This document shows, piece after piece, positions 1 to 12,300 of a DNA stretch of 16,703 bases (positions are counted from its first letter, which is position 1; each line of letters opens with the position of its first letter). The DNA comes from Candidatus Pullichristensenella stercoripullorum (GTDB taxonomy: Bacteria; Bacillota; Clostridia; Christensenellales; Aristaeellaceae), in contig DVGE01000262.1 in assembly GCA_018712885.1 (NCBI GenBank), forward strand, positions 1 to 16,703, written 5' to 3'. A model generated the notes under the pieces. It saw only the letters and a program-made list of their open reading frames with translations, was not told where the DNA came from and searched no databases. Made by a program: the position numbers and the translations under genes.

Positions 1-1
1 G

Positions 2-346
2 TCCGCGACCGGCGAAGTCGAAACGCCCGCGCCGGGCCCCAGCTCTGAAAAAGAACAGCCGACCGAAAAGTCCACCGAAGAATCCCAAACTGAGCCTGCG
101 ACCGGCGAAGCTGAGACACCCGCGCCGGAACTTGACTCTGAAAACGAACGACCCATCGAAGAAACTACCGAAGAACCCATTGAGGGCTCCCAATCCGAAT
201 CCGCGACCGGCGAAGCCGAGACGCCTGCGCCAGACTCCGGCTCTGAAAACGAACAGCCGACCGAAGAGCCCACCAAAGAATCCCAAACCGAGCCTGTGAC
301 CGGCGAAGCCGAAACGCCCGCGCCGGAAAATACTCCCACCGGCCAG
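2..346 (+). repeat. Pro/Glu/Thr-rich tandem repeat linker (four copies of a TGEAETPAP unit)
   Basis: Residues 1-115 carry four copies of a unit opening with [A/V]TGE[A/V]ETPAP, at about nt 5, 98, 203 and 296. Spacings are 93, 105 and 93 nt (31, 35 and 31 residues). Between openings lie acidic stretches such as SENEQPTEEPTKESQTEP. The copies are close at DNA level as well as protein level, unlike the diverged beta repeats downstream. Composition (Pro, Glu, Thr, Ser; no hydrophobic core) indicates a disordered, extended spacer, typical of surface proteins between the secretion signal or anchor and the folded part. The first copy touches the window edge, so more copies may lie upstream. An Ala/Pro/Gln-rich stretch including MMMALAAPQAA (residues 156-166) follows up to about residue 185. 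Confidence 0.85.
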
Positions 347-3300
347 AGCGAAAGCGCTCAAAAGAAAAACAACACCGAAACGCCTGAGTCCGTCTCGCAG
401 GCGTCCGCCCTGTCCGCGGCATTGAACAGCGCCGTGGCCGCGCCGACGCCGGTGGAGGCGCCGCAGATGATGATGGCGCTCGCCGCGCCGCAGGCAGCGG
501 AAACATCCGCCGGGGACGAACCCGCCGTGGACAATGGCGAGACGGAATCGGAAGAAGATTACGCCGTTGCCGCTGGAAGCGCCACTTTGACCATCAACGG
601 CGTGTCTGTCGGCGGCTCCGCGTATGTGAACGACACCGCCAACAACGCCATCCGCAACGCGCTGCTCGGCGCGGTGGAGCATCTGCGAACCAATTATCCC
701 ACCACGCCCGGCAGTCCCGTCGACATACTGGTCACCGTCGGCGAGGGCACCTACGAAGGCGGCGTCGACCTCGGCGCGGAAGGCGACGCGAATTCCCTGC
801 GCGCAAAGCTCCTGGGATCGCTCGGTCTCACGGGCGAGGCCGAAGGCCCCATTGCCAACATCTCCATCGTCGCGGAAGACGCCATGGAAACGGACGCGGA
901 TGGCAATGAAGACCCGACCGCGAACGCCAGCGGCAGGGCCGTCATCGAGGGCGACCTCATCTTCGACGGCTTCAACACGCTGCTCGCCGGCGTCTACATC
1001 GGCATGAACAGCAAGATCAGCGCCGCCAACGGCGACCGCTTCGCCTATTATGGCACGGAACAGGACGACGATGTGGACATCGAAATCGACAGCGTCGGCG
1101 AAGTCATCGTCGATACTGGCGACGGCGACGATACCGTAGCGCTCACTGTCAAGCAGGAGCCGACCGTGCGTGTGGATGTTGACCCGCTGGCCATCCAAGA
1201 CATCATCGCCACCGAGATCATTAACAAGGTCTCCTCCGGCGAAGTGAGCGGCGGACAGCTCGCCTCCCGGGAGGACTTTGAGCAGCTCGTGGTCGACACG
1301 GCGGAAAAAGTTGTCGAGGAAAGCGTCTCCGGCTCCGGCAAGCGCGAGCGCGCCAGGGTCACGGTCAATACCGGCGCGGGCGACGATGTGGCGGACGTAA
1401 AGGTCGTCAACACCACGGCCTTTGACGTGGAACAGGCCGTCAACCAGAACGCTTACAGCTTCGCCTTCGACCTCAGCGCCACGGATGTGGTCATCGACCT
1501 CGGCGAGGGCGCAGACGCAGCCACCGTCTCCGGCGGCATGAGTCTGCTCTACGGCCGCAAGGCGATCGAGGCCGCGCTCGATCACGCGCACGGCGCGCTG
1601 GGCGCGACGCTTGAGGCAAGCCGCATCTCCATCGACGGCGGCGCGGGCGACGATACCATTTTTGTGGATACCAGCGCCGCATACTATGACCTTTTCGGCG
1701 CGGATGTGCATATCGCCGCGGGCGATGGTTTCGACCGCGCGCATCTCACCGGCGAGCTGGCCGAGGCGGTGGACGTGGCCGACCGCATCGACGGCGACCT
1801 TGCGAAGCTCGACCTGGAGACGCAGGCCGAAGTGCAGGTGTTTGACGACATACTCGGCCACTTCACCGATGAAAACCCCGTGACGGCGGCGCTGGCCCTG
1901 CGCCAGACGCTGGCGATCGACATGTCCGGCGTCGAGGCCGTCACCGACCTTCTGGACAACAAGGCGTTTATCGAGCTGGATGGCAACGAGACGAATCTCG
2001 TCGCCCGGCCCTTCACGGACTACATACTCTCCGCCGGTCTGGATGGCAAGGTATCCTTTGCCGTCACCGTTTCGGGCAACGGCTTCCTCTCCAACCTGCT
2101 GGTCGCGGCGGCCCGGAACGCGACGGAAGACCGCCTCGTCATCGAGGATCTGAAAGCGGACGGCCTCAATGTGTTCATCATCGCCCCGCAGATTGAGGTA
2201 AGCGGCGAAGTTGTCGGCGAAAACGTCGCCTTTGTGGCGGAGTCGCTCAACACGGAGGCGCTCGACGCTTCCATCACCATCGCGGAGGACGAACTGACCG
2301 GCGAGGCGCTGGAGTACGGCTTCGATTTCATCGAGGCGAAGGAAACGGCTTCCATCTCCGTGGGCGCGGACGCGTCCATCCTCGCGGGCGGCTTTGTCGA
2401 TCTGCGCGCGCGCACGTTGCAGACCGGCGGCTATATCGACCCCAAATTCGGCGAGTCCATTGACGTGCCGCACTTCGTGGTGGTCAAGCTCGGTTCCGCG
2501 ACCATCGACATACTCGGCGACATCACGGCGACGGATGGCTTCGTCAACGCCCTCGCCAGCGCCCGCAACGAGTTTGATACCGAGAATCTCCTTTCCCTCA
2601 TCCCGCTCTCCTTCGGCATGGGCGATGTGGAGGCAAAGGTCACGGTCGGCGGCGAGGCGCAGATCAGCGCCGGCGCGGGCGCACGCCTGATGAGCGATAC
2701 CTTCGTCTATGTCAACAGCTATGACAAGGGCAGCTTCCCTAAATTCAACGTCTCTTTGGCGGGCAACGTCGTCACCGCCGATACAAAGACCATCGTTTCC
2801 GGCAGCGCCAGCGTCGTTTCCGCGGGCGATCTGCGTGTGGACGCGCGCAGCCGCGCCGCTTCCTACGCAATCAGCATGGCTACGCCCACGGACGCGCTCA
2901 TGCCCACGGCGCGCAGCGGCATCTTCCTCGGCGCGAACTTCGCCTTTGCCGAAACCATGGCGCAGGTGCTCGACGGCGCGTCCCTTGAAAGCGGGGTGGG
3001 CAACGTATCCGTCGAGGCCGACGGTACGCTCCACACGCGCACCTACGCCATTTCCTCGCCTGTGAGCGTCTATGCCGTGGATGGTGAAGGCAACACCGTC
3101 GTGGACGCGGACGGCAACCCGGTCAAGGCCACGCAGACCGCCTCCGTCCTCAGCCTCGTAAGCGCGGTGGAGGAGATCCTCGGCCACGTGCCCAAGGAGC
3201 TTAACAGCACCAAGGCCAAGCTGATCGGCGGCATCACCGGTAGCAACAGCCTTGCCCTCAAGTTCGATTCCGGCACGGAGCCGCGCAAGGACGCGGTGAC

Positions 3301-6300
3301 GCAGGCGAGCACGCAGTTCGTTGGCGCGCTCTCCATCGCCGCCGTCTTTAACGAAGTCAGCGCCCTCATCGACACCAGCGGCGGCGTCCGCGCGGCGAAA
3401 AACCTCTCCCTGCGCGCCGCGGGCGACACCACCTCGCGCCAGCGCTCGGACGGCTCTCTCTATGAGAATGCGTCCCTCATTACGCTGCCCGGCATCGGTC
3501 AGGTTCAGCGCACGCTCGACCCCAGCAACAACGCCGCCGGCGTCGGCGTGGCCGTGGGCGTGTTCAGCCATGATGTCAGCGCCATCATCCAAAATGGCAC
3601 GGCGACCGCGAGCGAAGGGCTGGACGTCTCCGCCCTCAGCCGCCGCGTGGAGTCCTCCGTCGTCACCAAGGCAGGCCACATCCCCGCCACGTCCACGTTC
3701 GGCCTCGGCGGCGCGGTGGCGGTGCACATTGCCTCTGTGCGCAACGAAGCGCGCCTGAAGAGCGCCGCCCGTTACGCGCTCGAAGGCGCGGTCAACGTCG
3801 AAGCCGCCATCGCCCATGGCATGTTTGAGACGATCGGCGACGCCAGCGGCAAGCGCGTGCGCAAGGCGCTCGCGCTGGGTCCCGTCGATATACCGCTCAT
3901 CGATACGCCCACCTATCGCGCGGACAGCGTCGGCGTCGGCGCGGGCATCGCCGTGGGCGTCATTGGCGTGGACGTCTCTGCCGTCATCGAGGACGGCGTG
4001 AAATTTAATAATAAGAAAGAACTCGATAGCCTCCGCGTGGCGGCCTCCTTTGCCGGCACGGAAGAGTTGCGCGCGGCGGCGGGCGCGTCCGGCGGAATCT
4101 CTGCCACGCCTGTGGCCGCCACGGACATCTCCGGCATCATGGTCGAGGCCTGCCTCGGCAAGAGCGACGAAGCGGCGAAGATCCTCGGCGACGTCTCTGT
4201 CACCGCGCGGGGCAGCATCGAGCGCACGCTGACCGCGGACGCGGAAGCGGCGGGCGCGCGCGTGGGCGCGGGCGCGGCGCTGGCGGTGAGCGTCTTTAAC
4301 GACAGCGCCACCGCCGACGTGCTGCGCAGCCTCGACGCCGGCGGCGATGTGCTCGTGAACGCGGACAGCGTCAGCCGCCTGGAGGAAAACGTCAAGGCCT
4401 CCACCAACGGCGCGCGGCCCGCCACGACCACCACGGGCGGCGGCTCCAGTTCCGAGCCCTCCAGCACCACGCAGGAGCGGGACGACGCGCTAAGCGGCAA
4501 GACCGAGCCCTCCGGCACTACTGTCAACCCGGACGTGAAGGATCAGGCCGACAAACAGGCTGACGAAGCCCTCGCCCGCGGCGGCAAGCTGGCCGGCGAC
4601 GTCAATACCAAAAATGTCAACACGCAGAACGTCTCGGACGCCTCCGCCTCGCGCCAGCGCGCGCAGACCTCGGAAGGTTCCATTCAGGTGGCGGCGGCCA
4701 TGGCGGTCAACATTCAGAACAACCTCTCCCGCGCCAAGGTCTTCGACGGCAATGACGTGCTCGCCCTCGGCGACATCACCGTGCTCGCCCGCAACGATAC
4801 GGACGCGGTCGTCGCCGCCAACGCCAGCGCCACGGACAGCCTCTACGGCGTCGGCGTGGCGGTCGCCGTCAACACCGTCGCCCATGAAAACATCGCCTAT
4901 CTCGGCACCGGCCGCGTCTCGGGCGCGTCGCTGACCGTGGCGGCGGAGATCTATGAAAAAGAGGACGCGCAGGCGCTGGAAAAGGCCTATGAGGATCTCG
5001 TTTCCTTCCTCGCCCGCAACGGCGCGATGGGCGACCTCATCGACCTGCTCCGCAAGAGCGACTATGAAAGCAGCGCCGCCCATCAGCTCGACGAATTGCT
5101 GAAAAAGAGCAGCTGGACAGAGGAAGAACGCGCGCGCATCGCCGGGTATGTGGACGAACTGACCGACCGCGCTCTCTGGAAGGAAGAGGATGCGGCAACG
5201 CTGCGCGAGCGCGTGGACGACCTCATACTCGCCACCTGGGAAGCGGGCTATGCCGGCACGCCCCTTACGCGCGACCACGCCTACGCCATGGAGAACTACG
5301 TGCGCGAGGCGCTGCGCGCCCACTATGCGAATACGGCCGCGCCCGACGCCTCCCTCTATGGCGGCCTCTGCGCGCCGCTTATCGAAGAGCTGATCGCCGG
5401 CATCGACGCCTATCGCGCCGAGCAGGCGCACAGGCAGCGCATGGTCGACCTCGCCTGCGACCTTGCCGAGGGCAAGACGCTTTCCAGCGAGGATCAGGCC
5501 GCGCTCAACGAATATCTCGGCATGGAGGCGGATGCTGAAAATATGAAGGCCATCCGCGAGATGATCGTGGACGAGGCCATCGCCCAGATGACGGGGGAGG
5601 AGAGCGCCCTTTCGTCGGCCTCCGTCTATCCCGCCGCGCTGGGAACGCTCCTCAACGACCAGTTCGCCGCGCTTGCCAATCCGCAGGCCTGGCGGGAGAT
5701 CCTCTATGCCTATGTCACCGGCGGCAGCTGGAATCCGGACCCGACGCTGGTCATGGGCGTCGAAAGGACCTACACGGCGCTCATCGAACTGCTGGGCGCG
5801 CGCTTTGGCAGCGGCGGAGAACTGGACGGCGTCGGCCACAGAATCTCCACGCAGGCCATCTCCGGCGTGGGCGCTTCCAGCGTCGGCGTGGCGGGCGCGG
5901 TGGCCATCACCGTCGCGGACGCCCGCTCCGAGGCCACCGTCGCCGCGCAGAACAATACCATCGACCTCACCGGCGACGCCGCCATCCGTGCCGACGAGGC
6001 GCAGAAGGTCTATACCACCGCCAGCGGTTCGGCGGACAAGGTGCTGGGCAACATCGCCAAGATGCGCACCGTCAACAACCCCGGCACCTCCGTGGGCGTG
6101 GGCGCGTCCTTCGCGCTCAACCTGCTCACCGCGGACGTGCGCGCCACGCTCGGCGCGGGCCGCGACCTCACCGCCGCCTCGTTGGACGTTTTCGCGCGCC
6201 TGCGCAACGATGTGGACACCATCTCCGTCGCCGGCAGCGACCCCATCGCCCGCCGCGACAAGGCGATGCAGGCCGTGCCGACGCTGGGCAACGCTGGGAA

Positions 6301-9300
6301 CGCGGCCGCCCTCAAGGCGCAGGCCGAGGCCGCCAACGCCGGCACCAACACCAAGGGCATCTCCGCCGACGCATCCGTAGCTCTTGCCATCGTCGAAAGC
6401 ACGGTGCAGGCGCTGGTGGACGCGGGCGCGACGGTAAAGACGACGAACGAAGAAGATACCATCGAGACGCTCCGCGAGGGCGCCGAGGGCGCAAAGCGCG
6501 CCAACGTGGCGGTGCAGGCCATGCAGAGCGGCGATTCCTATGCCGAGGGCAAGGCTTTCTCCGCCGGTTCCCGCGCCGCCGTGGGCGCGACGGTGGCCGT
6601 CAGCCTGATGAGCAGCGACGTGCTCTCCGCCCTGCGCGCCGACACCACCGCCGCGGGCAGCGTGCGCGTCTACGCGCTGACGAAGAATACAGACGAGGTC
6701 AACGCCGTCGCCACCAGCATTGGCGCGAGCATCGACCGCGTGCTGGAGAAGTTCCGTCTCGGCCTCAACTACGTAAGCCCCGGCGCCGGCCCCAGCAACC
6801 TGAGCGCCAAGATCGCCACCGCCCTGAGCGAAAAGGGCACGCCGCTGGTGGGAAAATCCACGGCTAATCTCAAGAAGGCCAGCGAATCCATTCCGCTTTC
6901 CAACAACATACTGCGCGTGTTCAACGTCGATCTCGACGCCGCTACCCAGCGCGCCACGGCTCCCGCCTCCTCGGCGAGCGCCGCGGCGAACGCCGAAAGC
7001 GGCGGCGCGGCGAAGCCGCAGGATGTCGCCATGAACTCCGGCACGCTCAACATCGCCGCCGCCATCGGCGTGGCCTACAATAACCACGCGGCCCTGGCCG
7101 AGATCACCGGCAAGGGCGTCTCCGGCGGGGATGTAGAGGCGCACGCCGAGAACCGCGCCAATTTCCGCACGCGCGCCAGCGGCGCGACGGCCACTTCCGC
7201 CTCCATTGCCAACGTGGTGGGCACGGCCGCGGCCATCACCGTCAACCGCAACAGCGCCGAGGCTGAAGTCGCCGGCTCCGTGGAGGCGGCGGGCAATTTG
7301 GACGTCTCCGCCGTCACCACCCAGAACGTCGACGGCAACTACATCGCCTACCTGGGCGCGCAGGCCGTCGCCCCGACGGTCGCCGCCAGCCCTGGCGGCA
7401 CGCTCAACATCGCCGGCGCGGTCGCCGTGCTCTCCGCGCAGGCGCAGGCCGTGGCCCGCGTCGCGGAAAACACCGTCATCGAGGCCCAAAACGTCGCCGT
7501 CACCGCGCGCGATCAGAGCAAGCTCGGCGTGCGCGCCCTTGGCGTCAGCGCTGGCGGCGGCCAGACCGTGGGGTTCGGCGCCTCCTTCGCCATCCTTTAC
7601 GCCGGCAACACCGTCCAGGCGCTGGTGGGCGATGGCGCGACCATCACGGCGAACTCCATGAAGGTCGTCGCCCGCCGCGAACACATCGACGAAAGCCAGT
7701 ACCGGTTCCCCTTCGACGTTTCCGACCTCTTCACCGTCGGCGCGACTGAGGACAGGGACAAGGGCCTGTTCAACCTCACCATCGACAATGACATCTCCAA
7801 CGTCACCGACCTCAAGTTCGAAACCACCATCAGCACAGACAGCATACTCGACGTGCTGGATATGCTCAACTACCTCGCCACGGTCGATTACTATGTCGAA
7901 GCCGTCTCCGGCACGGTGCAGGCCGGCGCATCCAGCCAGGCGGCGCTCGCCGGCACGGTGGCGCTGCTGCTGACGGAGAACGATGTGCGCGCGGACGTGG
8001 GCAAAAACGCCGCGCTCACCCTCGGCGAGAACGAGGATGCTGAGAGCCTGCGCGTCGAGGCAGACAGCGCTTCTTCCGCGCGCGTCATCGCTGGCTCCAT
8101 CTCCGGCTCCTCCGCCAAGGCGGGCGTGGGCGCGACCGTCGCCGTCGCCGAGCGGCGCGACAGCGTCCGTGCCGGCGTGGGCGAGGCAAGCGCCGTGACC
8201 GCCACGGGCGACGTCGCCATTCAGGCGGCCGCGCAGAACGACATCTGGGCCGTGACCACGGCGGACGCGGTGGCCACCGGCGCGGGCGGCGCGGCCATCG
8301 GCGGCGGCGTCAACGTCATCCTCACCGGCACGAGCGCGCAGGCGACGCTGGGCGACCATGCGCTCGTCGATACAGACGGCGCGTTTGCCCTCACCGCGCA
8401 AAACGATGCCAAACTCACGCTCATCTCTGCGGACGTGGGCCTGGGAACGGGCGCGGCCGTGGCTGCGGGCGGCACCGTCGCCGTGCTCGTGAACGAAAAC
8501 GCCACCGTCGCCGAGGCGGGCAGGGAAAGCGCCGTCACCGCGCGCGATGTGCGCATCGAGGCTGCGAGCTCCGACGCCCTTCTCAACATATTGGCCTCGG
8601 CCTCCGGCGCGGGCACATCCTCCGCCACCGCCGCAGGCACCATCGGCGTGGCCATCACCACGTCCCAAACCCGCGCCGAGGCGCTGGAGGGAAGCTCCCT
8701 CACTGCCGAAAGCGGCCATGTGCGCATCCACGCGAAAAACGACACGCAGTTCATCTCCGGCATGCTGGCAGCCACGGCGGGCAATGCCGCCGCCGCGCTC
8801 GGCGCGAGCGTCAGCACGCACCTGTTTGAGCAGTCTGTCATCGCCCGCGCGGGCGATCGGGCCGCATTGACGGCAAAGACGGGCAATGTATCCCTATCGG
8901 CCCTTGCCAACAACCGCTCCTTTGACGTCGCCGTGGCCGGCGCGGCCACGCTCGGCACGGCGGCGCTCACCGGCACGGTGCTGACCACCGTCAGCCGCAC
9001 CGAGGCCACCGCCGAGCTGGGGCAGGCCGTCACCGTGCGCGCGGATGATTCCGTCGGCGTGGTCGCCGACGCCTCCGGCACGCTGGCGTCGGTCGGCGGC
9101 GCGGGCACAGTCAGCGCTGGCGCCATCGGCGCGGGCGCGACGGTGAACACTGTGATCGTCGAAAACGCCGTCACCGCTCAGGTCGGCGATCTTGCCGACC
9201 TCATCGGCCTGGCGGCAACGTCCATGCCCTCCATCTCCGGCGTCAGTCAGGCGGGCATCGCCATTCCCAACCGCGCCGAGCGCCGTCGCGGCGTGGCGGT

Positions 9301-12300
9301 GTACGCAGGCGGCGATTTCAAGCTCTATATGGGCGCGGCCAGCGGCGCGCTCGCCATCGGCACGGCTTCCGTGACCGGCGTGGTGAGCACGGCGGTGGTG
9401 CAGAACCGCATCCGCGCGCAGGTCGGCAACGGCGTGCGCATCAACGCAAGCTCCGCGGGCGGCGCGAGCGCGGCGGAAGGCTCGTTCACGCAGGCCGAGG
9501 GTTCGGGCGACGCGCAGGAAGCGAGCGTCGACGCGGAAGGAGAAACACAACTATACCACTTCGCCGGTGGCCTGAACATCGGCAACGCTGCCGGCGTCGG
9601 CGCGACCGTGGTCGTGCAGGTGCTGAAAAACAGCGTGCAGGCCGGCATCGGCGATGATGGCGCCGCCTTCGCCAGCGGCGATGTCCGCGTGGCGGCGCAG
9701 TCGCGCGCGCAGGTGGCGCTCGCCGGCCTCGCCTTCGGCATCGCCGGCACGGCGGCGGTCAGCCCGGGCGCGAACGCCCTCGTCTTTGAGGATACCGTTT
9801 CCGCTGCTGCGGGCGGCATGATCACCGCGGGCGGCAAGATCGAAGTTACCGCCTTTGGCGATACCGAGCTTTACAACATCGGCGCGGCGCTGGCGGGCGC
9901 GGGCAACGCCGCCGTCAGCCCCATCGCCATCGTTACCTACTTTAACGGCGCTTCCGAGGCCACCGTGGGCGCAAGCGCCGCCCTCGAAGCCGCGGGCGCG
10001 ATCAAGGTCGCGGCGGATTCCAAACAGAACGTCGTCACCGCCGTGAACGGCGTCAGCGCCGCGGCGGTCGCCGCCGTGAGCGGCACGGTGTCCGTCATCG
10101 TCTCCAAGCGGCAGACGCGCGCCAGCGCCCTCGACGGCGCGACGCTGCGCGGCGCGAGCGTGGACGTGACCGCCACCGACCTCTACGATTTCTTCGGCGA
10201 GGCGGCCACCATCGGCGCTTCGGGCACGGCGGCGGTGGGCGTCACCGCCATGGTCAACGTGCTGAAAAACAGCGTCGAGGCAAGCCTTGGCCGCAACAGC
10301 ATCGTCTACGCGCTCACGGGCGACGCCAACATCGCCGCCAAGGCCGAGCGCGACGTGGCCAGCTACGCCGGCAGCGTTTCCGGCTCCGGCACGGCGGCGG
10401 TGGGCGCGACCGTGATGGTCACGGTCATCGGCGACAAATTGCAGCAGGATGCCCGCGACGCGCTGATCATGCAGTATGGCGCGAACGGCGGCCGCACCTC
10501 CGGCGGCCTGGACATCGACGCCCTCATGGACACCTTCGCCAGCGGCAACGCCGCCGCGCGCGAGGCGCTTTTGGGCATGACGCTCTCAGAAGACCTCGCC
10601 GGCGACGGCCAGAGCGCCGCCGACCTGCAGGCGGGCGGCAAGGACGGCGTGGACGTGACAGGCGGCTACGTCTCCGAGGAATTTGCCACCGCCACCGGCG
10701 ACAAGACGGCGGGGGAGGGCGAGGACCATACATTCACAAGCGAACAGAACGCCGACCTGAACGCCGCCGCGGCGCTCGGGCAGGCCGCGCGCGGCTATGA
10801 TCCCATGAGCAGCACCGGCGCGTTCGTCGGCGCGGGCAGTTCCGTGTTCGCCGCGGGCGACATCCGCGTCACCGCGGACCAGCTTCTCACCGCCGACATG
10901 ATCACCGGCACCCTCGGTGTGGCCGGCGTGGCCGGTGTGGGCGCGGGCGTTGCCGTGGCCGTTACCTATGCCGACGTCGCGGCGCTCGTGGGCGAGAACG
11001 CGACCCTCGAAGCGGGCGGCGACGTGGTCGTCGAAGCTACTTCCGCCTCCGCGCAGCAGGATCAGCAGACCGGGCAGGCCCAGAGCGTCACCAAGGGCCT
11101 TGCCAAGGAACTCGGCGAGAACCTTGCGACCTACGGCGTGCGCGCGCTCTCCGTCACCGCCGGCGGCGGGTATGTGGGCGTGTCGGCTTCGGCGGCGGTC
11201 ATCGCCCTGGACGACGCGCTGCGCGCGGAACTGATGGGCAGCGTCCTTTCTGCGCAAAATGTCTCCATCCGCGCGGGCATGCGCCATGAAAACGTGCTGG
11301 CGGCGACGCTGGCGGCCAGCGGCGGCTTCGTCGCCGTGAGCGTGCCCGTCTCACTGGTGCGCGCGCAGGGCACGGTGCGCACGGGCATCTCCGGCGCGGG
11401 CAGCGTCGCGTGCGCGGGCGCGGTCTCCGTGACCACGGACATACTCTTTAAGAACCTTTCGGCGGCGGCGGCCTTTGGCGGCGGCGCGGTGAGCGCCAAC
11501 GCGGCCCTTCCGCTCTCCATCAGCGGCGTCACCGGCGATACGTTCATCGCCCGCGGCGTCAGCGTCGATGCCAAAACGGTGGACGTCGCCGCCAATTCCG
11601 TCACCTCCGCGCGCGCGGCGCTGCTGGGCGTCAATGGCGGCGCGGTGGCGGCGGGCGCGGGCGTGGCCATCGCCATCGACAAGACCAGCCTCGCCACCTA
11701 TATCGGCACAGACCCGCGCACGAATGTCGCCTCCGGCAGCGCCGGAACGGTCAGCGCCACGGGCGACGTGCGCGTGCGCAACACCATCGCCTCCCTCGCC
11801 GAACCGACCATCTTCGCCGCCAACGCCGGCGCGGTGGCCGCCTCCATCAACGTGCTGCTCGCCTTCAACCAGAGCGACGCCGTGGCCTCCATCGCCGGCA
11901 CGAATGTCGCATCCGGCGGCAACATCGCCGTGGAAGGCATGCTTTCCGACGCCGTGGCCCGTGCCGACCTCTACCGCGCGGGCGCGGGGGCCATCACCGC
12001 GGGCGTCAGCGTGGCCTACGCGCAGATGCGCGCGATCAATGCCGCGAAACTGGACGGCACGGGCGTGACCATCCGCGCGGACGGCGATATAAACGTCTAC
12101 GCCGGCACGCAGGCCGCGCCCGGCAAGGCGCTTGCCGAGGCCTCCGCCATGTCCGGCGACGTCGGCGCCATCGCCGGCGCGGTCAACGTGGCCATCGCCG
12201 ACAACGATGCCCGCAACGAGGCAAAACTCCTCGGCGCGGCGTCGGCGGACAACGTATTCGTGGAAGCGTGGCTGCAAAGCGGCGCGCCCGCCAGCCTCCA

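Noticed and set aside
2..346. Possible CRISPR-like or tandem DNA repeat array
   Set aside because: The units are in-frame coding repeats with amino-acid-level conservation and variable 93-105 nt spacing; no short direct repeat with unique spacers is present.
454..475. GGAGG followed 8 nt later by a triple ATG (467), which could be an internal start
   Set aside because: The frame is open upstream and the preceding Pro/Glu/Thr repeats are clearly translated protein sequence. GGAGG is explained by Val-Glu-Ala codons, and the peptide after the Met run is not a convincing signal peptide.
1103..1741. Classical RTX toxin repeat block
   Set aside because: Only five motifs, 27-85 residues apart, without the contiguous nine-residue period; kept only as RTX-like turns.
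4490..8821. 1,443-codon open frame on the - strand
   Set aside because: It is codon-aligned with the + strand gene and open only because the sense gene lacks TTA, CTA and TCA. Its Arg/Gly/His/Asp/Val-rich product is the mirror of the repeat and resembles no family I recognise.
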